Positions 25,436 to 34,471 of a DNA stretch of 64,000 nucleotides are shown here, in pieces. The number at the start of each line of letters is the position of its first letter. The first letter of the stretch is position 1. Origin of the DNA: Methylobacterium soli (GTDB lineage Bacteria; Pseudomonadota; Alphaproteobacteria; Rhizobiales; Beijerinckiaceae); assembly GCF_008806385.1 (NCBI RefSeq), contig NZ_VZZK01000003.1:62001-126000 (forward strand), in the 5' to 3' direction. The position numbers and the translations under genes were made by a program. The notes under the pieces were generated by a model, which was given only the letters and a program-made list of their open reading frames with translations, was not told the DNA's origin and did no database searches.

Positions 25436-26833
25436 ATGCGGCCCAGTCTGCGTGCACATGATCCTCCCCGTGAGGCAGAGCCTTACATCGGCATCCCGAC
25501 GGGCTCACTGGAAGGCGATCTCGTCACCTCGCTGATGCGGCGCCACGAAGTCGCGGCGGAGCGCTTGATCGGGTGGCTGCGGGTTGCGATCGGGACTTGC
25601 GTCTTCGTGACCGTGATCGCAGCCAGCCAGGTGCTGCATCAGCTGACGAGCGTGTCTCTCGATGTCTTCGAGCACAACGCCTAGATCGCCTCACTCGGCT
25701 TTCTGGTCGTCGGTACAGTAAGCATCGTGCTCGCCGTGCCGCAGCGCTGGCGTCATGGCTTCGCCTACCTGTTCATGGTTCTCGACGTTGGGCTCGTGCT
25801 CGTCATTGCAGGCCTTGCTGTCGGCGAACGCGAACTGCCCGGAAATGCGCTGCCGTCAGCCCCTATCGTCTGGGCAGTGCCTCTGGTTCTAGCAGTCGGA
25901 GCCTTGCGCTACGACGTTAAGGTTCAGCTCTGCGCGATCGCTCTCCTGGCGCTCGGCCTGATCGGCATTGCGATCGGGCTTGAGCATCGGCTGGTTATGG
26001 ATCCCGCCGCGAAGAACGCTCCAGCTCGGCCCCAGTTGTTCTCGATGCCAGTCAACGTGATGCGCTTCACGCTGCTTCTCCTGGCCGGCGTGGCGACAGC
26101 GTTTGGTATCGTCCGCTCGCGGCGGCTCCTGTCCTCGGCCGTCAAGGACGCTGTTGGGCGTGCCAGTCTCTCACGCTTCCTTCCTGCCGAGATCGCACCT
26201 CGCTTGGCAGCAGGCGACGTTGATTTTCGCCGCGGGCGCCGCCAGAGGGCTGTGATCGTCTTCGTGGACATTCGCGACTCGACCGGAATGGCCGAGGGCA
26301 TGGATCCCGAGCGTCTGTCGCAGTTCTTCACCGCCTTCCGGACGCGCATCCTGAGTTGCGTGCGCAAGCACCATGGCGTCGTGGACAAGTTCATCGGCGA
26401 TGGAGCGCTGATTCTGTTCGGCGTGCCGGATGAAGGCCTCGACGATGCGGGGCGGGCCCTTGCCTTCGGGCACGATCTGGTCCGGATGGTCGAAGCGTGG
26501 AACGCGACGCGCGAACTGCCGCAAACTGTGCGGATCGGGATCGGCATCCACGTCGGCGAGGTCTTCTGCGGTATCATCGGCGATGAGGAGCGGATGGAAT
26601 TCACGGTGCTGGGCGATGCGGTGAATGTCGCCTCACGGCTTGAGCAAGCGACCAAGCGGTATGGTGCGACCATTCTGGCTTCTGAGGCTGCCGTCGAGGG
26701 CTCATCGGAGCGCGATGCCTGGCATGAGATCGGCCGAGAGCCTCTTGCCGGACGCAAGGAGCCGGTCGCGATCTTTGCTCCTACCGTCCCCATCGCACCC
26801 GGGAGCGACGCTCTCGTTCGCCAAACTCCCTAG
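25436..26833 (+). pseudogene. membrane class III adenylate cyclase with in-frame amber stop
   Basis: One continuous reading frame of 466 codons, except for TAG at 25682-25684 (codon 83). Before it: MRPSLRAHDPPREAEPYIGI and the first membrane helix. After it: IASLGFLVVGTVSIVLAVPQ, four more helices and the cyclase domain (FVDIRDSTG, DKFIGDGALILFG, LGDAVNVASRLE). The frame is the same on both sides, so a single substitution (probably from CAG or TGG) interrupts the gene. Translation could restart at the non-ATG or ATG codons near 25727-25757 to give a shorter membrane cyclase. Partner of the truncated copy at 19851. Confidence 0.8.
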
Positions 26834-27090
26834 CAGGGTTGCCTCTCGCTACTCCAAGGGAGCTGCATGGCCACCCCTCAGCCATGCGGGGTGAGGATGG
26901 CGCCATGCTCCGCCTTTCGTCTCCGCGCCTCCTGACCTTCCTTGAGGCTGCCGCGCTCATTGGGCTCGCTATCGCGAGCCTTTACCTGCGCATTCCAACG
27001 ATCGGACACACCGTCGTGAAGTTCCGGACGTGGTTCTTCGTCGGCGCTTACGTTGTGGTGGCACTCGGTGTCATCTTGAAGAGCTTGTGA
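26209..27090 (+). repeat. segmental duplication, right copy
   Basis: Matches 19888-20776 across the cyclase catalytic domain, the short gap and the small membrane-protein gene. This copy keeps the upstream membrane domain, so it represents the original arrangement. Confidence 0.8.
26884..27090 (+). CDS. small two-helix membrane protein, 68 aa
   Basis: Paralogue of 20570-20776. Begins MRGEDGAMLRLSSPRLLTFL; two hydrophobic segments (FLEAAALIGLAIASLYL and WFFVGAYVVVALGVILKSL) are joined by RIPTIGHTVVKF. The loop and the second helix are the most conserved parts between copies, suggesting function there. Located 50 bp after a cyclase gene in both places. Confidence 0.5.
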   Translation: MRGEDGAMLRLSSPRLLTFLEAAALIGLAIASLYLRIPTIGHTVVKFRTWFFVGAYVVVALGVILKSL

Positions 27091-27189
27091 TCATTCGCTG
27101 ATTGCCATAGCCGAGCCGATGCACATCATGGATCGGCCGGGCCTGCTGCACCCGACCTGATGCTGAGCCTACTGGCGCGGAGCAGCTTT

Positions 27190-27429
27190 GGCATCGTAGC
27201 GACAAGGTCGCCGGTGTGCAGGACGCCATTGAGGCAGTGGGAGCGCGGCTCTTGTACCTTCCCTCCTACAGCCCTGATCTGACCCCGATCGAGCAGGCTT
27301 TCGCAAAGCTCAAGGCGCTGTTGCGCAGCGCAGCACCCCGCACGATCCCGGATCTCTGGGCGGCAATCCCGCAGGCTTTCACGCGCTTCATCCCGCAGGG
27401 ATGCCGCAACTATCTTAGCTACAGCAGGC
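27190..27429 (+). pseudogene. IS630-family transposase C-terminal fragment
   Basis: Encodes VQDAIEAVGARLLYLPSYSP and DLTPIEQAFAKLKALLRSAA. This is the C-terminal DDE region of IS630 enzymes (SPDLNPIEQ with the last catalytic Glu). The N-terminal three quarters are missing. About 100 bp after the small membrane-protein gene, so an IS end marks the right border of the duplicated unit. Confidence 0.7.
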
Positions 27430-27573
27430 TCCGGGGACGACCTGAACGTCGCTATATGGTCGCGAACAGTTCCAGTGCGAGAACAAAGAAGGAACGAATT
27501 TCGCGTGCACAGCTCGTCGATCCGGCCGCCAGACTGCGACGATCTCGCGTAAGCTAAGTGGGAGTGGGAACCG

Positions 27574-29805
27574 GTGAACCAGATGGTCCGCCCCAAGTAC
27601 GTTGAGAGTGGCACGCCGGTCGAGGCTCTGGCGGGCACGGTTGAGCGCGTCACCTTCCACAATGCCGAGACCGGTTTCTGCGTGCTGAAGGTGCAGACCC
27701 GTGGCAAACGCGATCTCGTGCCGGTGATCGGCCACGCACCCGCCATCGGCGCAGGCGAGTGGATCACCGCCACCGGCATCTGGTTCTCTGACCGCCAGCA
27801 TGGGCTTCAGTTCAAGGCCGACACACTCAAGGCGACGCCGCCGACCGGGGCTGAGGGCATCGAGAAGTACCTCGCGTCCGGCTACATGCGCGGCATCGGC
27901 CCGGCCATGGCCAAGCGCATCGTGGCGCTGTTTGGCGAGAACACCTTCGAGATCATTGAGGTCGAGCCTGATCGGCTGAAGGAGGTTGGCGGTATCGGCC
28001 CGAAACGCGCCGAGCGCATCGTGCGCGGCTGGGCCGAGCAGAAGGCGGTGCGGGAGATCATGATCTTCCTGCACGCGCACGGCGTCGGCACCGCGCGGGC
28101 CGTTCGCATCTTCAAGACCTACGGCCACGAGTCGATCAAGGTCATGACCGAGGACCCTTATCGGCTGGCCCGTGATATTCGCGGCATCGGCTTTCGCACG
28201 GCCGATGCCATCGCGATGAAGCTCGGACTGGAGAAGGAGGCACCGCAGCGGCTGCGGGCGGGTGTCTCGTTCGCGCTCCAAACGGCCATGGACGAGGGAC
28301 ATTGCGGCTTGCCCACCGAACGGCTCGTCGTGCTCGCGCAAAAGCTCTTGGAGGTCGATGCCGACCTGATACGAGTGGCCATTGCGTTGGAGTTGCGCGG
28401 TGAGGAGGTGGTTGCCGACACGGTGGACGGCGAGACCTGCGTCTTCCTCAAAGGGCTACACGCGTCCGAGCGCATCATTGCCGAGCGGCTGATCGCGCGC
28501 GCGACTGGTACGCCGCCTTGGCCCGAGATCGACCTCGACAAGGCGCGGCCTTGGGTCGAGCAGAAGACCGGCAAGACACTCTCGCCCTCACAGGTCGAGG
28601 CCGTGCGGCTGATGCTCGGCTCGAAGCTCTGCGTCATCACGGGCGGACCAGGAGTGGGCAAGACCAGCACCCTCGACTCGGTGCTGCGCATCTTGAAGGC
28701 CAAAGGCGTGCACGTGCTGCTCGCCGCCCCCACAGGTCGCGCCGCCAAGCGCATGACTGAGCAGACCGGGTTGGAGGCGAAGACCATTCACCGGCTGCTT
28801 GAGATCGATCCGAAGCACGGCGGCTTTACGCGCAACGAGGAGAACCCGCTCGATTGCGATCTCCTCGTCATCGACGAGACCTCGATGGTGGACGTGCCGC
28901 TGATGAACGCGCTGCTCAAGGCGGTGCCGCTGCGGGCAGGCCTCCTGCTCGTTGGCGACGTGGATCAGCTACCCTCGGTCGGGCCAGGGCAGATCTTGGC
29001 CGACGTGATCGCGTCCGAGCGCGTGCCTGTGGCGCGGCTGACCGAGGTGTTCCGGCAGGCAGCCGAGAGCCGGATCATCGTCAACGCGCACCGGATCAAC
29101 CACGGTCAGATGCCCGAGAAGCCCCGTCCGGGCGAGAAGGCCGACTTCTACCTGATCGAGATCGACGATCCCGAGATCGGCGTTGCCAAGCTGATCGAGG
29201 TAGTCACGAACCGCATCCCGCGCACCTTTGGTCTCGACGCCGTACGCGACGTGCAGGTCCTCACCCCGATGCTGCGGGGCTCGCTGGGCTCACGCAACCT
29301 CAACCACGAACTCCAGCGCGTGCTCAACCCGAACCCGCCAGCGCAGGTCGAACGCTTCGGCTGGCGTTTCGCGCCCGGTGACCGGGTGATGGAGACGCAG
29401 AACGACTACGACCGCGAGGTGTTCAACGGCGATCTCGGCATGGTGACCGGGATCGACGACGAGGAGGAGGCGGTGATCGTCACGTTCGACGGCCGCGAGG
29501 TCATCTACCCGTTCGGCGAACTCGACACGCTCGTGCCGGCCTTCGCCACGACGATCCACAAGAGCCAGGGCTCGGAGTACCCGGCTGTGGTGATCCCGAT
29601 TGTGACGCAGCACTTCAACATGCTCGCCAGGAACCTGCTGTACACGGGCGTGACGCGGGGCAAGCAACTTGTGGTGCTGATCGGCCAGCGCAAGGCCATC
29701 GGCATGGCTGTGCGAAGCGGGAAGACGAAACGGCGTTGGACGAAGCTGCGGGAGTGGCTGGTGCGAGGAGACGCCTCCTGGCGCGTTGCGGCTGCCGCTA
29801 CCTAA
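27574..29805 (+). CDS. recD2: RecD2-type SF1B DNA helicase
   Basis: 743 residues. N-terminal OB-like and helix-hairpin-helix regions (MRGIGPAMAKRIVALFGENT, VGGIGPKRAERIVRGW), then Walker A GGPGVGKTST near residue 357, Walker B LLVIDETSMVD near 430, VGDVDQLPSVGPG, and the C-terminal UvrD-like motif TTIHKSQGSEYPAVV near 655. RecD2 is a 5'-3' helicase that works without RecBC, in DNA repair and recombination. GTG start with GGGAG upstream; ATG at 27583 is the alternative. It has no partner gene nearby and its GC and codon use match the backbone. Confidence 0.93.
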   Translation: MNQMVRPKYVESGTPVEALAGTVERVTFHNAETGFCVLKVQTRGKRDLVPVIGHAPAIGAGEWITATGIWFSDRQHGLQFKADTLKATPPTGAEGIEKYLASGYMRGIGPAMAKRIVALFGENTFEIIEVEPDRLKEVGGIGPKRAERIVRGWAEQKAVREIMIFLHAHGVGTARAVRIFKTYGHESIKVMTEDPYRLARDIRGIGFRTADAIAMKLGLEKEAPQRLRAGVSFALQTAMDEGHCGLPTERLVVLAQKLLEVDADLIRVAIALELRGEEVVADTVDGETCVFLKGLHASERIIAERLIARATGTPPWPEIDLDKARPWVEQKTGKTLSPSQVEAVRLMLGSKLCVITGGPGVGKTSTLDSVLRILKAKGVHVLLAAPTGRAAKRMTEQTGLEAKTIHRLLEIDPKHGGFTRNEENPLDCDLLVIDETSMVDVPLMNALLKAVPLRAGLLLVGDVDQLPSVGPGQILADVIASERVPVARLTEVFRQAAESRIIVNAHRINHGQMPEKPRPGEKADFYLIEIDDPEIGVAKLIEVVTNRIPRTFGLDAVRDVQVLTPMLRGSLGSRNLNHELQRVLNPNPPAQVERFGWRFAPGDRVMETQNDYDREVFNGDLGMVTGIDDEEEAVIVTFDGREVIYPFGELDTLVPAFATTIHKSQGSEYPAVVIPIVTQHFNMLARNLLYTGVTRGKQLVVLIGQRKAIGMAVRSGKTKRRWTKLREWLVRGDASWRVAAAAT

Positions 29806-29940
29806 ACGTCAGCGAGGCAACCGAGTTCGTCGGTACCAACACTACAGTCTCGATCCATGCATGGCTCGCGGTGATTATCTCCTGGACGGGCGCGTCACCG
29901 ATTTTCGCTTGAGAGGTGCGCGCCCTCAGACGAGATCACC

Positions 29941-30864
29941 ATGCTGAACCGCAGAAAGTTCATGATCGCTGCTGCGACTACCGCGGCCATTAACCGAGTC
30001 TCGGCACAAACGTCGCCGCTTCGCGTACAGCTTTGGCCGGGCGATCCTCCCGGCGGCGGTGGCCCTGTCGGACCTGCCCGTGTGAGCGCGTCAGAGACCA
30101 TCTCGAATGTGGCTTGCCCTTTCCTTGAGGTGATCACGCCCCGTGAGCCGAACGGTGCTTCCGTTCTAGTTGCTGCTGGTGGTGGCTACACGTACATCGC
30201 CATGGCCAACGAGGCGCGCCCTGCTGCCCACTGGCTGACAGACCAGGGTGTGACCGCCTTCATTCTCACCTATCGCCTGCCCCGCGAGGGCTGGCACAAT
30301 GGCCCACTCGCGCCGTTGCAAGATGCTCAGCGAGCCATCCGGATCATGCGGTCCATGGCTGCCACGCTCCATCTCGATCCGCGGCGCATGGGCGTCTTGG
30401 GGTTTTCAGCCGGAGGGCATCTCGTCGGATTGGCCTCAGTGCGCTCCGACTTCCACACCTATCCCGCCACTGACCAGATCGACGATCAATCCGCTCGGCC
30501 CGACTTCGCTGCCCTGATCTATCCCGTCGTCACCTTGGAGCCGCCGCTGGACCACACCTCGACCTGCCATGAGCTTATCGGCGATCATCCGAGCCCAGAG
30601 GCTCGTGACGAGTGGTCGATTCAGACGCATGTACAGCGGGGCTGCCCGCCCATGTTCCTGGTTGAAGCCGACGACGACCCGATCTGCAAACCGGCCCATA
30701 CGCGCATCTTGGAAGCTGCGTGTTTAAAGGCCGACGTGCCTGTCGAGCTTGTTCGTTTCGAGAGCGGTGGTCATGGCTTTGGGATGGGTCGGCCCGCCAC
30801 GCCGGAGATGATGTGGCCGGACATGTACCGCACTTGGCTGTCACGGCTCGGCGTCCTCACCTAA
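29941..30864 (+). CDS. exported alpha/beta hydrolase (esterase)
   Basis: 307 residues with a Tat-like signal (MLNRRKFMIAAATTAAINRV; twin Arg then KFM). Oxyanion loop VAAGGGYTYIAM, nucleophile Ser in GVLGFSAGGHLVG, catalytic Asp in FLVEADDDPICK and His in FESGGHGFGMG. Such proteins include periplasmic acetyl-xylan esterase-like and carbohydrate esterases; the substrate is unknown. The Tat motif implies export folded. Preceded by 135 bp without a gene. Confidence 0.82.
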   Translation: MLNRRKFMIAAATTAAINRVSAQTSPLRVQLWPGDPPGGGGPVGPARVSASETISNVACPFLEVITPREPNGASVLVAAGGGYTYIAMANEARPAAHWLTDQGVTAFILTYRLPREGWHNGPLAPLQDAQRAIRIMRSMAATLHLDPRRMGVLGFSAGGHLVGLASVRSDFHTYPATDQIDDQSARPDFAALIYPVVTLEPPLDHTSTCHELIGDHPSPEARDEWSIQTHVQRGCPPMFLVEADDDPICKPAHTRILEAACLKADVPVELVRFESGGHGFGMGRPATPEMMWPDMYRTWLSRLGVLT

Positions 30865-30963
30865 GCGAGAGGAACCGCTTGGCTGTCATGAAGGGTTCGC
30901 TCTTGCGACCAAAGATGTCGCTCCTCAAATGAGCGGTGAGCAAGCGTGGCCGTGGAGGACGCC

Positions 30964-31164
30964 ATGCCGATGAAGGCAGCCTGGGTGATGTCCGACTCGG
31001 ACACGTTCGAGCTTCTGAACGCCATAGACGACCGATTGACCTCGGCTCGCCCCAATCATCAGCAGCGAGACACGCTCGTACGCTTGCGGTCGCTGCTCGA
31101 AGATGACTTCAACTCAACGTCGGGCGGCCTTCTCTCAGCGGACCCTGGCAACGGTTCTGCATGA
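30964..31164 (+). CDS. hypothetical protein, 66 aa
   Basis: ATG at 30964 follows GGAGGACGCC closely, giving MPMKAAWVMSDSDTFELLNA then IDDRLTSARPNHQQRDTLVR and LRSLLEDDFN. Soluble, acidic and helical. An upstream GTG at 30946 is less well placed. No family recognised. Confidence 0.45.
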   Translation: MPMKAAWVMSDSDTFELLNAIDDRLTSARPNHQQRDTLVRLRSLLEDDFNSTSGGLLSADPGNGSA

Positions 31165-31196
31165 AGGAGGGGCGAGAGCCGGCGGGCCATGCACCG

Positions 31197-31904
31197 TCAA
31201 TCACCGAACGCCGAGACCTGCTCCTTCACGAAGGCCGTCATCGCGCATAGCCCCAGTGCCTCAGACAGTTCTCCGCACCGCTCCTCGCCCCCCTTGCTCG
31301 ACGTGTTGCTCTCAGGTGCTCCTGCATTGGGCGGTGTCTCGGTTGACCGCGTCCACTCCGGCTTAGCTGCCATCGGCTGGCCTCCCATTCCGTGCGTGAT
31401 GATGTCTTCGGCCCGCTTTAGGTCGACGACCTGCGAGCGCGTGGCGGGTACCCGGTACCCGAGCGACTGCGCAAGGCTGCGCAGATCGCGGACCGCTCTC
31501 CTTCCGGCCTCAGAGCCATGGCAGATCGCGAAGTAAGTGGCGGTGAAGTTGGTGTACCTGCGCACTGTCTCGCGAGGATCCTCGGTGGCGAAGGGCGCGA
31601 GCAAAATACCGACCGTACGGCCTTGCTTCTCGGCGATCACCGCGGGCTTGGTTTGTGAACAGTAGACGTATCCAGTCTCCTCAGCACGGGGGATCCGGCC
31701 GCTGTAGCTCGCACGGAAGGTCTTCAGCCGGGTTCGCTTTAGGCTGCCTTCGGACGTTGTCCGCACTGGATCGACGGAGATGACGCTGAACTCGTCGCAG
31801 CCATCCGGCTGGCACAGACCCCGAATCAGGTCGGTTCGGTTGTAGTCCTGCGCCAGGGCAGGCGTGGCAAGCAGACAAGCGGCGAGTAGCGTCTCAAGGC
31901 GCAT
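31197..31904 (-). CDS. exported hypothetical protein, 235 aa
   Basis: Signal peptide MRLETLLAACLLATPALAQD, cleavage after ALA (residue 18). The mature part has Cys near the N-terminus (GLCQPDGCDEF), a pair in YVYCSQTKP and FAICHGSE, and a C-terminal ERCGELSEALGLC. Three possible disulfides point to a periplasmic location. Resembles unassigned Methylobacterium periplasmic proteins. The convergent neighbour at 30964 ends 33 bp away. Confidence 0.6.
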   Translation of the reverse strand: MRLETLLAACLLATPALAQDYNRTDLIRGLCQPDGCDEFSVISVDPVRTTSEGSLKRTRLKTFRASYSGRIPRAEETGYVYCSQTKPAVIAEKQGRTVGILLAPFATEDPRETVRRYTNFTATYFAICHGSEAGRRAVRDLRSLAQSLGYRVPATRSQVVDLKRAEDIITHGMGGQPMAAKPEWTRSTETPPNAGAPESNTSSKGGEERCGELSEALGLCAMTAFVKEQVSAFGD

Positions 31905-32000
31905 CGGGTCCCTCGTTCAGAGGTGCCCTGGAGTGAAAGTCGAATTTGACCCTCACGTGGCGTGTACGGTCGCTACCCTACGCCGCCAAGAGCGCTCTTG

Positions 32001-32078
32001 TCAGTGGAGCAGCACAGGCATTCCGAGGAAGAAGCAGGCGAAGAGCCAGCCGACGCGAACGACAGTGGTGTTGTGCAT
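32001..32078 (-). CDS. 25-aa membrane peptide
   Basis: ATG at 32078, with GAGGAGAGCC upstream, encodes MHNTTVVRVGWLFACFFLGM plus PVLLH. Almost the whole product is one hydrophobic helix with Arg8 near its start. A good ribosome site supports expression, but the length makes chance possible. It lies alone between an exported protein and a GST-like gene. Confidence 0.3.
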   Translation of the reverse strand: MHNTTVVRVGWLFACFFLGMPVLLH

Positions 32079-32383
32079 GGCTATGGCTCTCCTCAGCAAG
32101 ACGCCATGCAATATCAAAGGGAACATTGCCGGAACATTGCTGGCGCATGACCAGTCGGGGAGAGTGTCGTCAGAGTCGACAGGCAAGCGCTCTGCCGAAA
32201 TTGAGCCCGTCACAATGGGGAAGCCGTCAGAAGAAGGATGGCGAGCGTCAAGGGCGGCAAGGCTGCCGATCAGATTAACGGGGGAGGTCAGAGGACGCGA
32301 GACAGTCGCTGGGGTGCTGTGGCAGATCGTGTTAGATTGAGGCTGGCGTTCCGATCTCCACCGCATGACCGGTTGGAATCTGG

Positions 32384-33247
32384 ATGACAATGGCACAGCC
32401 TCAGGCGCTACCTCGTCTGATTGCCTTCGCTCCCTCTCACTTTTGCGAGCGGGCACGCTGGGCGCTGGATCAGGCCGGAGTGGTCTATCGCGAGGAGCGC
32501 TGGGCGCCAGGGCCACACAGGATCCTAGCCAAGCGTCTCGGTCTAAGTTCGCGCACGACGCCGATCCTCGATCTCGGGAACGGGCAGGTGATCCAGGGCA
32601 GCGATCACATCCTGAACTGGACGGGACTACCCGGCGGCGACCCCGACCTCGAACAGCGCTTCGAGAAGCGCATCGGCCCGCTGGTCCGCCAATTCTACTA
32701 CGCGGCCGTGCTCGGCAACCCGCGATCTGGCGTGCGGGAGATCCTGTTTAACGGCGTGTCCGCCGTCCAAGCCCTAGCCGGCAGGCTGCTCTGGCTACGA
32801 ACACGGCGTGTGATGATGCTGAGGATGAATGCGCGAGCCGATCTGCTGCCGGTTCTCACCGAGCGCGTTGAAGCGGAACTCGCGTGGTTCGAAAGCATGC
32901 TCAACGAGCGCGGAAAACACCTCGTGGGCCACACGTTTGGGCGAGCGGATCTAACCGCCGCCAGCCTGTGGGCGCCGGTGGGGCCGCCCCCTACTCATCC
33001 AGTCGCCTTGCTCTACTCGCGGGTGGTGCTCCCGCCCGCCGTGCAGGCGAGCATCTCGGGCTGGCGCGATAGACCGGGCTTTGCGTGGGTTAGGGCCATC
33101 TATGCTCATCATCGTCGGTCGTGCGAGGCTACCTTGCAAGACAGCGTAGTGCCCTCGCGACAGCCGCGGAGCTATCCCGCCACGACCCTGAAGGCCGCCC
33201 GACGCGCGTTCACCTCCGCGGAGATCAAACGAGAGAGGGGCAAGTGA
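32384..33247 (+). CDS. glutathione S-transferase-like protein
   Basis: 287 residues. The N-terminal thioredoxin-fold domain has LIAFAPSHFCERARWALDQA, matching the GST start with the CxxAR segment, and RTTPILDLGNGQVIQGSDHI with the cis-Pro and Ser-Asp pair. The C-terminal helical domain has HLVGHTFGRADLTAASLWAP. A Lys/Arg-rich C-terminal extension follows. Typical GST-like role: glutathione conjugation or stress protection. The upstream frame from 32365 is out of frame with this; ATG at 32384 is chosen. Confidence 0.75.
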   Translation: MTMAQPQALPRLIAFAPSHFCERARWALDQAGVVYREERWAPGPHRILAKRLGLSSRTTPILDLGNGQVIQGSDHILNWTGLPGGDPDLEQRFEKRIGPLVRQFYYAAVLGNPRSGVREILFNGVSAVQALAGRLLWLRTRRVMMLRMNARADLLPVLTERVEAELAWFESMLNERGKHLVGHTFGRADLTAASLWAPVGPPPTHPVALLYSRVVLPPAVQASISGWRDRPGFAWVRAIYAHHRRSCEATLQDSVVPSRQPRSYPATTLKAARRAFTSAEIKRERGK

Positions 33248-33287
33248 GGACGTGGTTCGGCACGCGGTGCGTGGGAATGCCGGAAAG

Positions 33288-33467
33288 CTAATCCTGGGCT
33301 GGCTCGGCCGCGGCATTCTCAGCATCACGAGACTGATCCTCGTCATGGTCTGATGGCCGAGAGTTCTGCATGGGCGGGAACAGGCTACTGAGACCCTGCG
33401 CTACGCCGTGCAGCACCGGATCGAAAGCCGAGCCATAGGTGTTCAGATAGGGATCGCTCTTGATCAT
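33288..33467 (-). CDS. hypothetical protein, 59 aa
   Basis: MIKSDPYLNTYGSAFDPVLH then GVAQGLSSLF and an acidic tail (HDEDQSRDAENAAAEPAQD). Sensible composition, but the frame is open without a start for about 25 codons upstream (ADQARAFTQVMIKSD is also protein-like), so it may be the 3' end of a longer gene with a lost start. No family recognised. Confidence 0.35.
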   Translation of the reverse strand: MIKSDPYLNTYGSAFDPVLHGVAQGLSSLFPPMQNSRPSDHDEDQSRDAENAAAEPAQD

Positions 33468-33469
33468 GA

Positions 33470-34470
33470 CCTGAGTAAAAGCACGCGCCTGATCCGCGCT
33501 AGGTTGTGGGATAGGGCAGCGGTGAGGCGCCGCTAAGACATGCTAAATGCCGAAACCGAGAATTGTTCACGCCGAACTGAGCATTGCAGCCGTGCCGATG
33601 GCCCTAATGACCACGGCGGAGGCCAGCGCGATGCCAACGCCGATGAGAAACAGCACGGGCGCAGCAACACAGGTTATTTGGAAGCCGGGCTCGGTGACCT
33701 ACCAGCAGGGTAAGAAGAAATCACACCCCCAGGAGCCTCGTGCCCTCTAAGGCTACTATCACCGCGTCTCTCACGCCCGAACTCAGCGCCTTCATCGCTG
33801 CCAAGGTCGCAACGACGCACATTTGCTGGCCGCTGGCCGCTGGCCGGCGCTGAGCCCTGCCTCACCCTCCGACAAACCGCCTTCAGCAACTCGGTGAAGC
33901 CGTTAAGCACCGAGGTGATGTGCCTGCCCTGCTTGCTCGCAAACACCGGGTCCGAATAAGCCGGCTCTCGACCGGGGCTGCGCTCGAACAGCATCCAGAG
34001 ACTGCCGAACCGCGAGATCGCTGCCTTCTGCGGATTGGCCTTTTCCTGACCCTGCTAGAAATCCCGATCATCGACAGGCGGGCCCCTGCCGGATCAGTAG
34101 CGCAGCATCTCACCTCAGGTCAGGTTGTGACTACGACTTCTTCGGCGACCTTGACATGCGAAAGGGCCGAATGGCGACTTCGGGCACAAACATGGGCAGG
34201 AGGGCCGCCTTCCCCTGGGGTTCTGGTGGGTAGCGGAATTCATGCAACGTTATTCCTGTTTTCTTCTATATAGGGAATTTCGTTGCACTTTTTTTGATCG
34301 CGCTCCTCAACCCGAAAAAGCGACTCTCTAAGTCCTGGTTGTGAGCTATCTTAACGATGGCCCCGGCATGCGCCTCCTGTCACAGGAGAGCCCGGCGCCG
34401 CTCTGATTGGCGATCTCACCGTGTGTGAATGTAGCCAACACGGCCGGTCTCGCTGGGATTGGTACTGACC
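33470..34470. other. 1 kb without a convincing gene
   Basis: Short frames on both strands, none with a clear family. A minus-strand frame (33674-33994) encodes SDPVFASKQGRHITSVLNGF, which vaguely resembles a tyrosine recombinase middle region but is too short and broken to call. A T-rich patch near 34255-34300 (TTCTTCTATATAGGG, TTGCACTTTTTTTGAT) is much less GC-rich than its surroundings. Confidence 0.4.
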
Positions 34471-34471
34471 A

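Noticed and set aside
33674..34113. Integrase-like phrase SDPVFASKQGRHITSVLNGF on the minus strand
   Set aside because: Too short, in a broken frame, and no catalytic residues are visible; noted only as a possible remnant.
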